Assembly: GCA_902580505.1 (NCBI GenBank) | Contig: CACHLB010000005.1 | Span: forward strand, 1-64,000 | From: an uncultured Pelagibacteraceae bacterium | GTDB taxonomy: Bacteria > Pseudomonadota > Alphaproteobacteria > Pelagibacterales > Pelagibacteraceae | Reading direction: 5' to 3' | DNA: 64,000 nt | Shown here: positions 9,840-18,247 of the stretch, piece by piece | Layout of the letters: every line of letters starts with the position of its first letter | How positions within the stretch are numbered: position 1 is the stretch's first letter | The notes under the pieces: generated by a model | Databases searched by the model: none | The model's input: only the letters and a program-made list of their open reading frames with translations | What the model was told of the DNA's origin: nothing | Position numbers and translations under genes: made by a program

Positions 9840-10598
9840 TTACAATAATTTTACAAAATTATCTTGAAATACCAAATAAAAAATTGTTCCCAATATAATA
9901 AACGGACCAAATGGAATTTGTGATGATAATTTTTTTGAACTTCTTAACAAATCTGGCAAAACACTTAGTAGTGCAATTATAGAAGAAAGAAATACTACAA
10001 ATGGAATTGATATCCATCCAAACCAAAAACCAACAACTGCAAAAAGTTTAGCATCTCCTAGACCCATACCCTCTTTTTTTTTAAATTGTCGATAAAAGTA
10101 TATAATTGACCAAATTATTCCATAACCAAGCAATCCACCAATTAAGGAATTTAAGTAATTAGGAAAAATCTGATCTAGATTTGGAACAAATGATTTAATG
10201 AAACCTAAAATCATCATCGAATATGTCAGACTATTTGGAATGATATAATGTTTTAAATCAATGAAGAAAATTATTAAAAAAACTACACTTAATATAATTA
10301 AAAATAATGTTGTTAAACTTATTCCAAATATTAAATATAAAACTAAGAAATTTATTAGACTGATGCTTTCAACTAAAAAGTATTGAAATGAAATTTTAGT
10401 TTTGCAGTTTCTGCATTTGGATTTAAGTAATAAATAAGAAATAATTGGAATATTATCAAACCATTGAATTTTTTTATTACACTTTACACAAAATGATCTT
10501 CCAACAACTACCCCTTTGCCTTGTGGCATTCTGATAATGCAAACATTTGCAAAACTTCCCCATAAAGCACCTAGTATGATTACGAAAATTAAATCCAC
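9840..10598 (-). CDS. pilD: Prepilin peptidase / N-methyltransferase
   Basis: 252 aa, starting with GTG at 10598. The enzyme cleaves type IV prepilin leaders at the inner membrane and N-methylates the new terminus. The cytoplasmic zinc-type domain shows two CxxC pairs (C37/C40 and C62/C65). The two catalytic aspartates of the aspartic prepilin peptidase fold are D114 (FFIDLKHYIIPN) and D182 (GMGLGDAKLF). Hydrophobic helices fill the rest. With the PilY1-like gene at 3-4145 it points to a type IV pilus or competence pseudopilus; no pilin, PilB, PilC or PilQ gene lies in this window. It is divergent from the GAF/SpoIIE gene across 167 bp. Confidence 0.93.
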   Translation of the reverse strand: MDLIFVIILGALWGSFANVCIIRMPQGKGVVVGRSFCVKCNKKIQWFDNIPIISYLLLKSKCRNCKTKISFQYFLVESISLINFLVLYLIFGISLTTLFLIILSVVFLIIFFIDLKHYIIPNSLTYSMMILGFIKSFVPNLDQIFPNYLNSLIGGLLGYGIIWSIIYFYRQFKKKEGMGLGDAKLFAVVGFWFGWISIPFVVFLSSIIALLSVLPDLLRSSKKLSSQIPFGPFIILGTIFYLVFQDNFVKLL

Positions 10599-10722
10599 GA
10601 AGATTATTAGAATTTAATATTTGAGGAAATTTCTATAAAACCATCCACTAAATATTGAACAAACAGAACTGCATCGTATAAATGTACATATAAATTGGGG
10701 CTATTAATGATAATCTCCATTA

Positions 10723-10752
10723 TTGAAAAATTTACCAAAAATTGCTTAAAAT
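10723..10752 (+). promoter_or_regulatory. Putative sigma-70-type promoter for the GAF/SpoIIE gene
   Basis: TTGAAA at 10723-10728 and TAAAAT at 10747-10752 are separated by 18 bp, close to the TTGACA/TATAAT consensus. Transcription would begin around 10759, leaving a leader of only about 7 bases before the ATG at 10766. In DNA this AT-rich, chance matches are common, so this is suggestive only. Confidence 0.35.
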
Positions 10753-10765
10753 ACTAGTTAAATAA

Positions 10766-12055
10766 ATGTTTTTATTTAAATCAAAAAAACCAATTGAACC
10801 TGAAAAACAGGCCTCTCAAGTCAACGAAGACTTAGAACTAGTAACTAAAATGAATCAAGAGTTTGCTGTATCTCTTGATTTGAATGATACATTAAAAACT
10901 GCCCTTCAAGTTATTATTGCAAGATTAAATGCTGAAGCTGCAAATATTTTCTTAATCAACGATAAAAAGAAAAAATTTGAGTGCATAGCCTCATTACATC
11001 AAAATTATTTAGATGAGTATGAATTAGATTTAAAAGATGGAGTAATGGGTAAGGCTGTTCAGCAGAAAAAATGTATAAGAGTAGGAAATGTTAGGAAAGA
11101 TGTAAGAGAAATAGCTGAGTTTTATTTTGATCTAGATAATAAAACCAATTTTAATACTTACTCTGTTCTATGCTCTCCATTAATTGCTGCTAATGAATGT
11201 ATAGGCGTAATTCACTGCTTGAACAAAAAAACAAATGACAAATTATTTATTGAAGATGATAGAAGATTACTAGAAACGCTCTCTGCTCCAGCTGCACTGG
11301 CCATTAGAAATGCAAAAATGGCAAAAGAAATGATAGAAAAAAACAAAATTCAAAAAGAAGTAGAAATTGTAGGGGAAATTCAAAAATCACTATTATCCAA
11401 AAATAAAGATGAAAACTTCCCAGTTGCAGGAATAAATATTCCAGCAAAAGTTGTTTCTGGCGATTTTTATAATTTTTCAGACTTGGGTAATGGTAAATAT
11501 GGATTTGGTGTAGCAGATGTATCTGGAAAAGGTATAAAATCTTCACTTTTAATGTCAAAAGCATCAAGTCTGTATAGATGTTTAAGTAAAACAAATTTTT
11601 CTGCATCAGACTTATTATTTCAATTAAATAATGAGATTTGTGAAACTATATCGAGAGGTATGTTTGTTACAATGTTAATTGGAATATATGACTCAAATAA
11701 AAAGGAATTGCTACTTTCGAGTGCAGGTCATGAACCACCTTTGATCTTATCTGCAGACGGTAAATTTAGTAACTTTTCAGAAGCTGGTCCTCCTTTAGGT
11801 ATTATGCCTAAAACAAAATATCCTGAGCACAAATTGTCATTTGAGAATAGTTCGATGTATATTTTTACTGATGGTATTACTGAAATTAAAAATCCAAGTG
11901 GTGAAATGTTAGGATCTGAAGGCTTTGAAAACTATATAAAAAAATATCAATCAACTCCTATTAATGAAAGATTGAATACTATTATTGATGATATTCTTAA
12001 TGCAGGTCATATTCAAAAAGATGATCTAACAATTGTAGTGATTGATGGAAAATAA
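10766..12055 (+). CDS. GAF domain + SpoIIE/PP2C-type protein phosphatase
   Basis: 429 aa. A short N-terminal tail precedes a GAF sensor domain (about residues 30-190, including VIIARLNAEAANIFLI and VLCSPLIAANECIGVIHCLN). A helical linker then leads into a SpoIIE/RsbU-type metal-dependent Ser phosphatase (about 215-429). Metal-ligand motifs are VSGDFYNF, FGVADVSGKG, SSAGHEPPLIL, FTDGITEI and the terminal DDLTIVVI. Such phosphatases usually dephosphorylate an anti-sigma-factor antagonist. The phosphatase half resembles that of the CHASE2 protein at 14978-17038. No antagonist or anti-sigma gene lies nearby. The gene runs toward the secreted-protein gene with a 9-bp convergent gap. Confidence 0.88.
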   Translation: MFLFKSKKPIEPEKQASQVNEDLELVTKMNQEFAVSLDLNDTLKTALQVIIARLNAEAANIFLINDKKKKFECIASLHQNYLDEYELDLKDGVMGKAVQQKKCIRVGNVRKDVREIAEFYFDLDNKTNFNTYSVLCSPLIAANECIGVIHCLNKKTNDKLFIEDDRRLLETLSAPAALAIRNAKMAKEMIEKNKIQKEVEIVGEIQKSLLSKNKDENFPVAGINIPAKVVSGDFYNFSDLGNGKYGFGVADVSGKGIKSSLLMSKASSLYRCLSKTNFSASDLLFQLNNEICETISRGMFVTMLIGIYDSNKKELLLSSAGHEPPLILSADGKFSNFSEAGPPLGIMPKTKYPEHKLSFENSSMYIFTDGITEIKNPSGEMLGSEGFENYIKKYQSTPINERLNTIIDDILNAGHIQKDDLTIVVIDGK

Positions 12056-12064
12056 TTGTTAATA

Positions 12065-13102
12065 TTATTCCGCAGCTTTTGCTGTGAGTGTACCAGTCGC
12101 TTCATATCTTTCAATAGACTCTACAAATTCTTGCTCTGAAGCTCCATCAGCTGTGAAACCGCCTTCTAATACAAAATTTCCAACGCCTTCTGCTCCTTCT
12201 GATGCTGTAGTAAACTTACCGTAAAAATATATTGAACCGTATGAACTAGTATCATTTACATTATTATTATATTCCTCAATATGGTTTTGTTTAACCGTCC
12301 AATAACTTCCAGCATCACAGTGTGTGCAGGCATCTTGCAGAGTTGTGGTACTTTTCTTCATCGTGCTAAATTTATCTTGTTGTCCTGCGAATACCGCATT
12401 GTATGATCCCCAGCCGTCACCAATCCTTTGGTCATCAGTTGCTACTATAGGAAGGTCACTAAATGTTGCTGTACCTGTTCTCCAACTTGTTGCGATTTCA
12501 GTGCCTCCAGTAGAGTCATAATTTCCTCCTGCTCCAACAGCTCTTGTGATTTTTGTATCCACATCGGCGAAAATATCTCTTTTTTTAAAATTAACATATA
12601 CCTGAGATCTAACCTGTTGTGATGCACCTGATTTAAATACATTATTATTGCTTGTATAATTTAAGGATCCACCAGTAACTTTACTTAATGTTACCCAGTC
12701 ACTGTCATAAATAATTGTATCTTGATCTATTGTTTGAACATAATCATCATCCAAATGAGCATAATTGTCCTTTAATGATGCAAGTGCTTTTGACATAGAC
12801 TCAACACTTGAAGTATCGATGCTAGCAACTATTGCAGCCGCTTCAGTATCAATAGTCAGTCCATATTTTTCTGCAGATTTTTGAATACCAGCTGTTAATT
12901 TTGATGAATTTATTAATTTTGATGTAGTACTGCTATTATTATTTGTGACATTTTGAGAAGTATTATTTGCTGAGTAGCTCATCGAGTTTGCTATTTTATT
13001 TAGAGTTGTCGTTGGAGATGGGTTTGACACAACCGCAAATGAATTAACATTGATGATAAAAATTATAACAATTGTTTTAATTATAAATAAAATATTTTTC
13101 AT
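12065..13102 (-). CDS. Secreted protein of unknown function, FecR-linked
   Basis: 345 aa; I do not recognise a family. A clear signal peptide covers about residues 1-23 (MKNILFIIKTIVIIFIINVNSFA). An Asn/Ser/Thr-rich low-complexity stretch follows (about 24-65), then a helical patch, then a beta-rich region with many Gly, Thr and aromatic residues. One CxxC pair (ACTHCDAG) lies in the second half. The C-terminus ends softly in TLTAKAAE with no anchor or sorting motif. It starts on the base after the FecR gene's stop codon, so it is translationally linked to the CHASE2-barrel-FecR operon. An exported surface or matrix effector is my inference. Confidence 0.75.
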   Translation of the reverse strand: MKNILFIIKTIVIIFIINVNSFAVVSNPSPTTTLNKIANSMSYSANNTSQNVTNNNSSTTSKLINSSKLTAGIQKSAEKYGLTIDTEAAAIVASIDTSSVESMSKALASLKDNYAHLDDDYVQTIDQDTIIYDSDWVTLSKVTGGSLNYTSNNNVFKSGASQQVRSQVYVNFKKRDIFADVDTKITRAVGAGGNYDSTGGTEIATSWRTGTATFSDLPIVATDDQRIGDGWGSYNAVFAGQQDKFSTMKKSTTTLQDACTHCDAGSYWTVKQNHIEEYNNNVNDTSSYGSIYFYGKFTTASEGAEGVGNFVLEGGFTADGASEQEFVESIERYEATGTLTAKAAE

Positions 13103-13678
13103 TTAATTTTTTACCATCGCTTCAAATCCAGGATTTGTTATATTAACTGAGTTTATTCCGTCTGATAATATTAAATTCCCAGGAATCATTCCTAAAGTAT
13201 TATTTGGACCTGGTCCCAATAAAACAACAGTGCTTTCATTGTTTGATTCTGACAATACAACAAACTCTGTGCCACGCGCTCCTAAAGTTCCAGCTGGCAC
13301 TTTAACTTCAAGATTATCAGGATTTTTTTTACTTATCTGTCCTGTAATAAATTTAACTGTTCCTGCTTTTACAGTTGAAATGAAAGAACCGTCTTGGCTA
13401 TTTGGGTCATAAACAAATTCGTCTACAGTGAGTTCAGTATCTTCACCTAAAGTTAATACTGTTTGATCTATAAACAGTATTTGAGCATTTGATCTACTAT
13501 TTGATATTATAGTATCTCCAAAAAATATTTTTGATCCATTTGTAAGTTTTTCATTTTTTTGGTTTTTAATATCACCAATTGCAGCTCCAATTATACCAAC
13601 AAAATTATTATTACTTGCATTAGCCTGGCCAGCAAATAGTAGAGTAATTAAAAATAAAATTTTAATTAAATAATTCAT
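13103..13678 (-). CDS. FecR-domain secreted protein
   Basis: 191 aa. A signal peptide (about residues 1-21) is followed by a FecR domain. Readable landmarks are KLTNGSKIFFGDTIISNS (about 45-62), ILFIDQTVLTLGEDTELTVDEF, VKAGTVKFITG and PAGTLGARGTEFVV. Unlike classical FecR there is no cytoplasmic anti-sigma domain or transmembrane helix, so this is the stand-alone periplasmic type often found beside CHASE2 proteins. Its start overlaps the upstream TPR/barrel gene by 17 bp, and the unknown secreted gene follows with no gap. An envelope sensor or scaffold role is inferred from the operon. Confidence 0.83.
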   Translation of the reverse strand: MNYLIKILFLITLLFAGQANASNNNFVGIIGAAIGDIKNQKNEKLTNGSKIFFGDTIISNSRSNAQILFIDQTVLTLGEDTELTVDEFVYDPNSQDGSFISTVKAGTVKFITGQISKKNPDNLEVKVPAGTLGARGTEFVVLSESNNESTVVLLGPGPNNTLGMIPGNLILSDGINSVNITNPGFEAMVKN

Positions 13679-14981
13679 TTAAATTGAATCTTTTTGTTAA
13701 ACCTATTGTAAAAAACTTCCTTTCTACATCATGATTTTCTATATTTGAACTTACATCAGAGTGTCTTAATTTGAAAGTATAAAATAAACCATTAGAAATT
13801 TTGGAGCTCTTAATAAAAGGCAATAATTGATTAACTTGACCTTCTAAAGAAATTGAGTTTACAAAACTTTCATCATCCCTGATTTTAAGAACACTTAAAA
13901 AAGTTTCTGGCTCATCATATGCATTTTTAAGGAAAGTACTGTTGATTTTTAAGGTGCCAAATGGAAGAATATGAGAATAAGTAAGATTTATTCCGGTAGA
14001 ATCATAACTATCGAACTCTTTTTTAGCTTCAGTTCTATTCAATATAAATTTAGTTCCTATTTGACTACTTTTGGTAATATTAAAGTTATATTTTATAAAT
14101 CTAGAATAAACATCGCTATCATTATCATCTGCTGTTGTGAAAGATGAGCTTCTGTCATATGAAGTTTCTGAATAAGCTAAACCATAATTAATATTATGCT
14201 TTTCATTAAAAAAATACGTATTATTAAAACCATAACCTTTTGATTCATAATCTTCCTGTCTTCTATAATTAGGCTTGCTCCAATATGCATAAGGAGAAAT
14301 ATAATTATTTCCCAATATCTTAAAGTAACTAATAGAACTTGCTACTGTATCACTATCTCCAGTAACTTTTTTTTCTATTGTTTTGAAATCCAAACTAATA
14401 TTAAAAAATACTGAAGATGTATCATTTATATTTCTTCCTAAAGTAAATGCGCTAGTTCTGTTGAACGTTTTATCATCCTCTACAACTAATCTTCCATCAA
14501 TGGCAGGATATGGAATTAAATTATCCTCTTGCAATAATTTTTTAGTTTTAGTTACACCACTCACATTATCTTCTTCGGTTTGTGAATATGTTATATCTAA
14601 ATAAGAAAACCATTTGCTCTCATTTTTATTATCGGTACTTGTTAAAAGTTTAGCAATTGTTTTTTTTGTTTCATCGGGAGTGTTAGGATCATTCATCATT
14701 GTCCTTACCATAAGATCAACTTTAACTTTAGAATCCATTTCAATTAATATTGAAAGAAGATAAAGTTTAATATCCAAATTCTCTGGGTATAACATATTTA
14801 AACGTTCGAGAGTTGATATAGTTAATTTAAGATTACCAGTATTTTGTTGTTGCTTAGCATAATTTAAGTTTAGTTCTAAATCTGTCGGATTTTCTAAAAT
14901 TTCTTGATACGTTATTTCTTTAGCTATCAAATTTGATTGAATAAGTATGATTAAAATGAAAGCTAAAAAAAATTTATTCAT
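13662..14981 (-). CDS. TPR-containing outer-membrane beta-barrel protein
   Basis: 439 aa from the ATG at 14981. This start makes an ATGA overlap with the CHASE2 gene's stop and begins a signal peptide (MNKFFLAFILIILIQSNLIA); a longer frame reaches 15029 without one. After the leader, residues of about 25-115 form TPR-like helices (LELNLNYAKQQQNTGNLKLA-type pattern; LERLNMLYPENLDIKLYLLS). From about 125 to the C-terminus come alternating strands with aromatic girdles, consistent with a barrel. The layout resembles the DUF560/Slam-like 'TPR plus barrel' proteins that move surface proteins across the outer membrane, but I cannot confirm that family by eye. If right, the FecR and unknown secreted proteins downstream are candidate cargo. 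Confidence 0.7.
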   Translation of the reverse strand: MNKFFLAFILIILIQSNLIAKEITYQEILENPTDLELNLNYAKQQQNTGNLKLTISTLERLNMLYPENLDIKLYLLSILIEMDSKVKVDLMVRTMMNDPNTPDETKKTIAKLLTSTDNKNESKWFSYLDITYSQTEEDNVSGVTKTKKLLQEDNLIPYPAIDGRLVVEDDKTFNRTSAFTLGRNINDTSSVFFNISLDFKTIEKKVTGDSDTVASSISYFKILGNNYISPYAYWSKPNYRRQEDYESKGYGFNNTYFFNEKHNINYGLAYSETSYDRSSSFTTADDNDSDVYSRFIKYNFNITKSSQIGTKFILNRTEAKKEFDSYDSTGINLTYSHILPFGTLKINSTFLKNAYDEPETFLSVLKIRDDESFVNSISLEGQVNQLLPFIKSSKISNGLFYTFKLRHSDVSSNIENHDVERKFFTIGLTKRFNLNELFN

Positions 14982-17038
14982 TTTTTTATTTTTAATAAAT
15001 CTGTATTTTCTAAATTTAGTGCTAAACAAGTAATATCATCTCTTAACCTATCTGAACCCCAATTCAATTTAGATTCAATTCCTTTGATAATACTTAATGG
15101 ATTTACATCTTTTAAATTTTTTATAATCTCTTCTACTCCTTCTGCTCCTAATTCTTCTCCATTTTCTAGATATCCTTCAGTAACACCATCTGTATAAACT
15201 ACAAATGTTTTATCCTTTAAATTAATTGTTTTTGAAACTACCATACTTTCTGTAAAGTACTTGATAATTCCTATAGGGGGTAAATCAGATTTTAAAAATT
15301 CAAAATTTAGGCTTTTATCAAAAAGCATAATACTTTCATGGCCAGCATTTACAAATGTCACAACTCCAGTTTCTGTATTAAATTTTCCAAAAACTGCTGT
15401 AACAAACATACCTTTAAATTTAGACTCCACCAATTCATTGTTAACTAAAAAAACCACCTTTTCTAAAGGTATTGATAATTTGGATAATGCTCTAAATGTA
15501 GATGATGCTTTTGCCATATACATTCCTGCTTTCACTCCCTTTCCTGATACATCTGCAAGAGAAAAATAATATTCGTTTTTACTTACTTTTATTAAATCAT
15601 AATAGTCACCCGAGACATCTCTTGCTGGTATATTTTTTGCACAAATAAAATTTTGGTATTTTGAAATTTCTGGAAATAAACTTTTTTGGACATCTCCAGC
15701 TAATTCTCTTTCTCTTAATAACTTTGTTTCTTTTTTCAAATTTTCTAAAGCTAATTTATTTTCCTGTATAAATCTAAAGTAAAGACCAGTTAAAAAAGTA
15801 ATTATTAAAATAAAAATAGGATAACTAATATCAATCAACTCATTTCTAAAATTATAAAAGGCAAAACCAGAGATAACGATTGAAAAAAAAGCTAAAATAA
15901 AAACTGGCAAACTATACTTTGGTTTAATTTTTTGGGATAAAGTAAAGATAACTGTAGCTAAAATTATAGTTAATATCAGTTCAAGTAAATATATGTCCGG
16001 ATTTCTTAGTAAATATGATTTGTCTAATATATTTTCTATTACGTTGGCATGAACCTCAACTCCCGGCATAATAATGCCTAATGGTGTTTTAACTAAGTCG
16101 AAGAGTCCTTGAGCAGAAGCGCCAATCAAAACATATTTATTCTCAAATCTTGATCTATCAAAATTTCCCTCAAAAACTGAGCTTGCAGAAATATACTGAC
16201 TTTGTTGCGGTAATTTATATCTTATCCAAAATAGACCATTATTATCAGTCGAAATTTTATTTGGTCTAACACTTATCTTTTGTATTCCAACTTCATCTAA
16301 GCTTACAAATAAATTTTTTTGTTTTGAGCCAACTCTGATCATTTCAAGCCCCATTGTTGGATAAAATTTTTTATCAAAAGAAACTATCAATGGTAGAGAT
16401 CTTATTATTCCATCTGTCTGATCTAAAAATGATATTGATCCTAAACCTTTTGCATTATTTTCAAGTGTTTTAATCGATCCAATAGAATTTGGATATTTAT
16501 AAATAAATTGATTAGGATCTCCACCTTTAAATAAAAATCTTGCTTTAGGCTTACGATTATATTTTTTGTATAACTTTTCAGTGCTTCCAAGAACAGCAAG
16601 AACAGATTTGGAGTTTGACAACTGTTTAGTAAAATATTCATCATGACTTTCTATATTTTTTAATTCATCAATTAAATCTTGAGATTTTAAATCATAAGCT
16701 TTAATGAATTCCTCAGGAGTTTGTTTGTCTTTCTCACTAAAAAATATATCAAATCCAATCACCTTAGGATTAGATGCATTTATATTACTCAATATTTTTG
16801 CAAACACCGATCTATTCCAAGGGAACTGTCCGAATTTAGCTAAACTCTTTTCGTCTATATCGACAATAATAACTTCAGAATTCTGATTTCTTAAAGGAAA
16901 TACTTTTTGATATAGATCAAAACTTAAAAAAGAGACAGACTTTATAAAACTTGGATTGCTAATTTTTAAGATTATTAAAAGGAATAATATAAAAATATAG
17001 GTTAAATAATTAATATTTTTAAAAGCAAAAGATTTCAC
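14978..17038 (-). CDS. CHASE2 sensor + SpoIIE/PP2C-type phosphatase
   Basis: 686 aa with a GTG start at 17038. An N-terminal membrane helix leads into an extracytoplasmic CHASE2 domain (about residues 30-335; VIIVDIDEKSLAKFGQFPWNR, FDIFFSE, TPLGIIMPGVEVHANVIENIL). Three closely spaced membrane helices (about 345-420) and a short coiled linker precede a cytoplasmic SpoIIE-type phosphatase (about 440-680) with VSGDYYDL, FSLADVSGKG, FVNAGHES, VYTDGVTEG and DDITCLAL. It should relay an envelope signal to a phosphorylated cytoplasmic partner. Its stop overlaps the barrel gene by 4 bp, making a four-gene operon of sensor phosphatase, barrel, FecR and secreted protein. Confidence 0.9.
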   Translation of the reverse strand: MKSFAFKNINYLTYIFILFLLIILKISNPSFIKSVSFLSFDLYQKVFPLRNQNSEVIIVDIDEKSLAKFGQFPWNRSVFAKILSNINASNPKVIGFDIFFSEKDKQTPEEFIKAYDLKSQDLIDELKNIESHDEYFTKQLSNSKSVLAVLGSTEKLYKKYNRKPKARFLFKGGDPNQFIYKYPNSIGSIKTLENNAKGLGSISFLDQTDGIIRSLPLIVSFDKKFYPTMGLEMIRVGSKQKNLFVSLDEVGIQKISVRPNKISTDNNGLFWIRYKLPQQSQYISASSVFEGNFDRSRFENKYVLIGASAQGLFDLVKTPLGIIMPGVEVHANVIENILDKSYLLRNPDIYLLELILTIILATVIFTLSQKIKPKYSLPVFILAFFSIVISGFAFYNFRNELIDISYPIFILIITFLTGLYFRFIQENKLALENLKKETKLLRERELAGDVQKSLFPEISKYQNFICAKNIPARDVSGDYYDLIKVSKNEYYFSLADVSGKGVKAGMYMAKASSTFRALSKLSIPLEKVVFLVNNELVESKFKGMFVTAVFGKFNTETGVVTFVNAGHESIMLFDKSLNFEFLKSDLPPIGIIKYFTESMVVSKTINLKDKTFVVYTDGVTEGYLENGEELGAEGVEEIIKNLKDVNPLSIIKGIESKLNWGSDRLRDDITCLALNLENTDLLKIKK

Positions 17039-17116
17039 AGTTAAAAATAATCTTGATTAATGTCAATGTAAAGAATTCAAATTATGAATAACACTGATTA
17101 AATTAGACAAACAGAA

Positions 17117-18247
17117 TTAATAAACTGATATTTGTTCCTGATTATATATTTTACAGCTCATAACAATACTTAGGCCCAACATAATAGATAATAAAGATGA
17201 TCCACCATAAGACATTATAGGTAATGGTGCACCAACGATTGGTAACATTCCTAAAACCATTGCTATATTAACAAATACGTATAAAAAAATTGCTGTAGCA
17301 AAACCAAAGCAATATAATTTTGCAAAGAAGCTCCTTGAGACTAGACCTACATTTATTATTCTATAAATTAATAATATATATAAAAACAAAAGTATTATTG
17401 ATCCTAGAAATCCAAATTCTTCGGAAAATAGTGTGAATATAAAATCAGTGTGTTTTTCAGGTAGAAATTCTAGATAACTTTGAGTCCCTTTTAAGTAACC
17501 TTTTCCAAAAAAACCACCAGATCCAATGGCTATTTTTGATTGAATTATTTGATATCCAGCTCCCAACGGATCTCTATCAGGATTAAAGAAAGTTAAAATT
17601 CTTGATTTTTGATATGGTTTTAAAATTGATATTGCAAAAGGTAATGAAACCAATAACAACAATCCTGAGTAAACAAAGTATTTAATATTAAGACCCGCCA
17701 ACCAAATTATGGCGATACCACTTCCTGCAATCAAAATAGAAGTTCCTAAATCTGGCTGCTGTATCACAAGATAACAAGGAATTATTAAAAGTATAATTGG
17801 TTGTATTAAAAACTTATAGCTCTGAATATCTGAACTTTGAATCCTATGATAATATCTAGCAAAACAAATTATTACTGCAATCTTCATTAATTCTGAAGGT
17901 TGTAAATTTAAAAAATATAAATTTATCCACCTGGTAGCTCCTGATGCTGAAATCCCAAAGAATAAAACGGTAATTAATAAAACTAATCCAATAATATAAA
18001 ATAGGTAAGCATTTTTATACCAAGTTGAAACTCTCACAAAAGATAACAATAAAAATAAACTAAAAAATATCGATAATCTAATTATATGATTTTTTGTGTA
18101 GAAAGAAAATTTCCCTCCTTCAGTAGAATAAATTGCGAATACACTAATTGATCCTATAGCTATAATTAATAAGATTAATAAATAATCTATCGATTTTAAT
18201 TTATCTAAAAAACTGTAATTACTAGCTTGTATTCTCTCTCTTAACAT
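17117..18247 (-). CDS. rodA: RodA, SEDS peptidoglycan glycosyltransferase
   Basis: 376 aa. This SEDS-family polytopic membrane protein polymerises glycan strands for lateral wall growth together with PBP2. It shows about ten hydrophobic helices and SEDS landmarks: GATRWINLYFLNLQPSELMKIA, QPDLGTSILI, QSKIAIGSGGFFGKG, LPEKHTDFIFTLFSEEFGF and the terminal GAPLPIMSYGGSSLLS. Its first base coincides with the last base of the mrdA (PBP2) gene, so the pair is co-translated. It is the last gene of the mre/mrd cluster, with 78 bp before the CHASE2 gene. Confidence 0.95.
   Translation of the reverse strand: MLRERIQASNYSFLDKLKSIDYLLILLIIAIGSISVFAIYSTEGGKFSFYTKNHIIRLSIFFSLFLLLSFVRVSTWYKNAYLFYIIGLVLLITVLFFGISASGATRWINLYFLNLQPSELMKIAVIICFARYYHRIQSSDIQSYKFLIQPIILLIIPCYLVIQQPDLGTSILIAGSGIAIIWLAGLNIKYFVYSGLLLLVSLPFAISILKPYQKSRILTFFNPDRDPLGAGYQIIQSKIAIGSGGFFGKGYLKGTQSYLEFLPEKHTDFIFTLFSEEFGFLGSIILLFLYILLIYRIINVGLVSRSFFAKLYCFGFATAIFLYVFVNIAMVLGMLPIVGAPLPIMSYGGSSLLSIMLGLSIVMSCKIYNQEQISVY

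Noticed and set aside
17038-17066. Perfect TTGACA on the minus strand before the CHASE2 gene
   Set aside because: The matching -10 position reads TAACTG and overlaps the start codon, so the promoter case is too weak to list.
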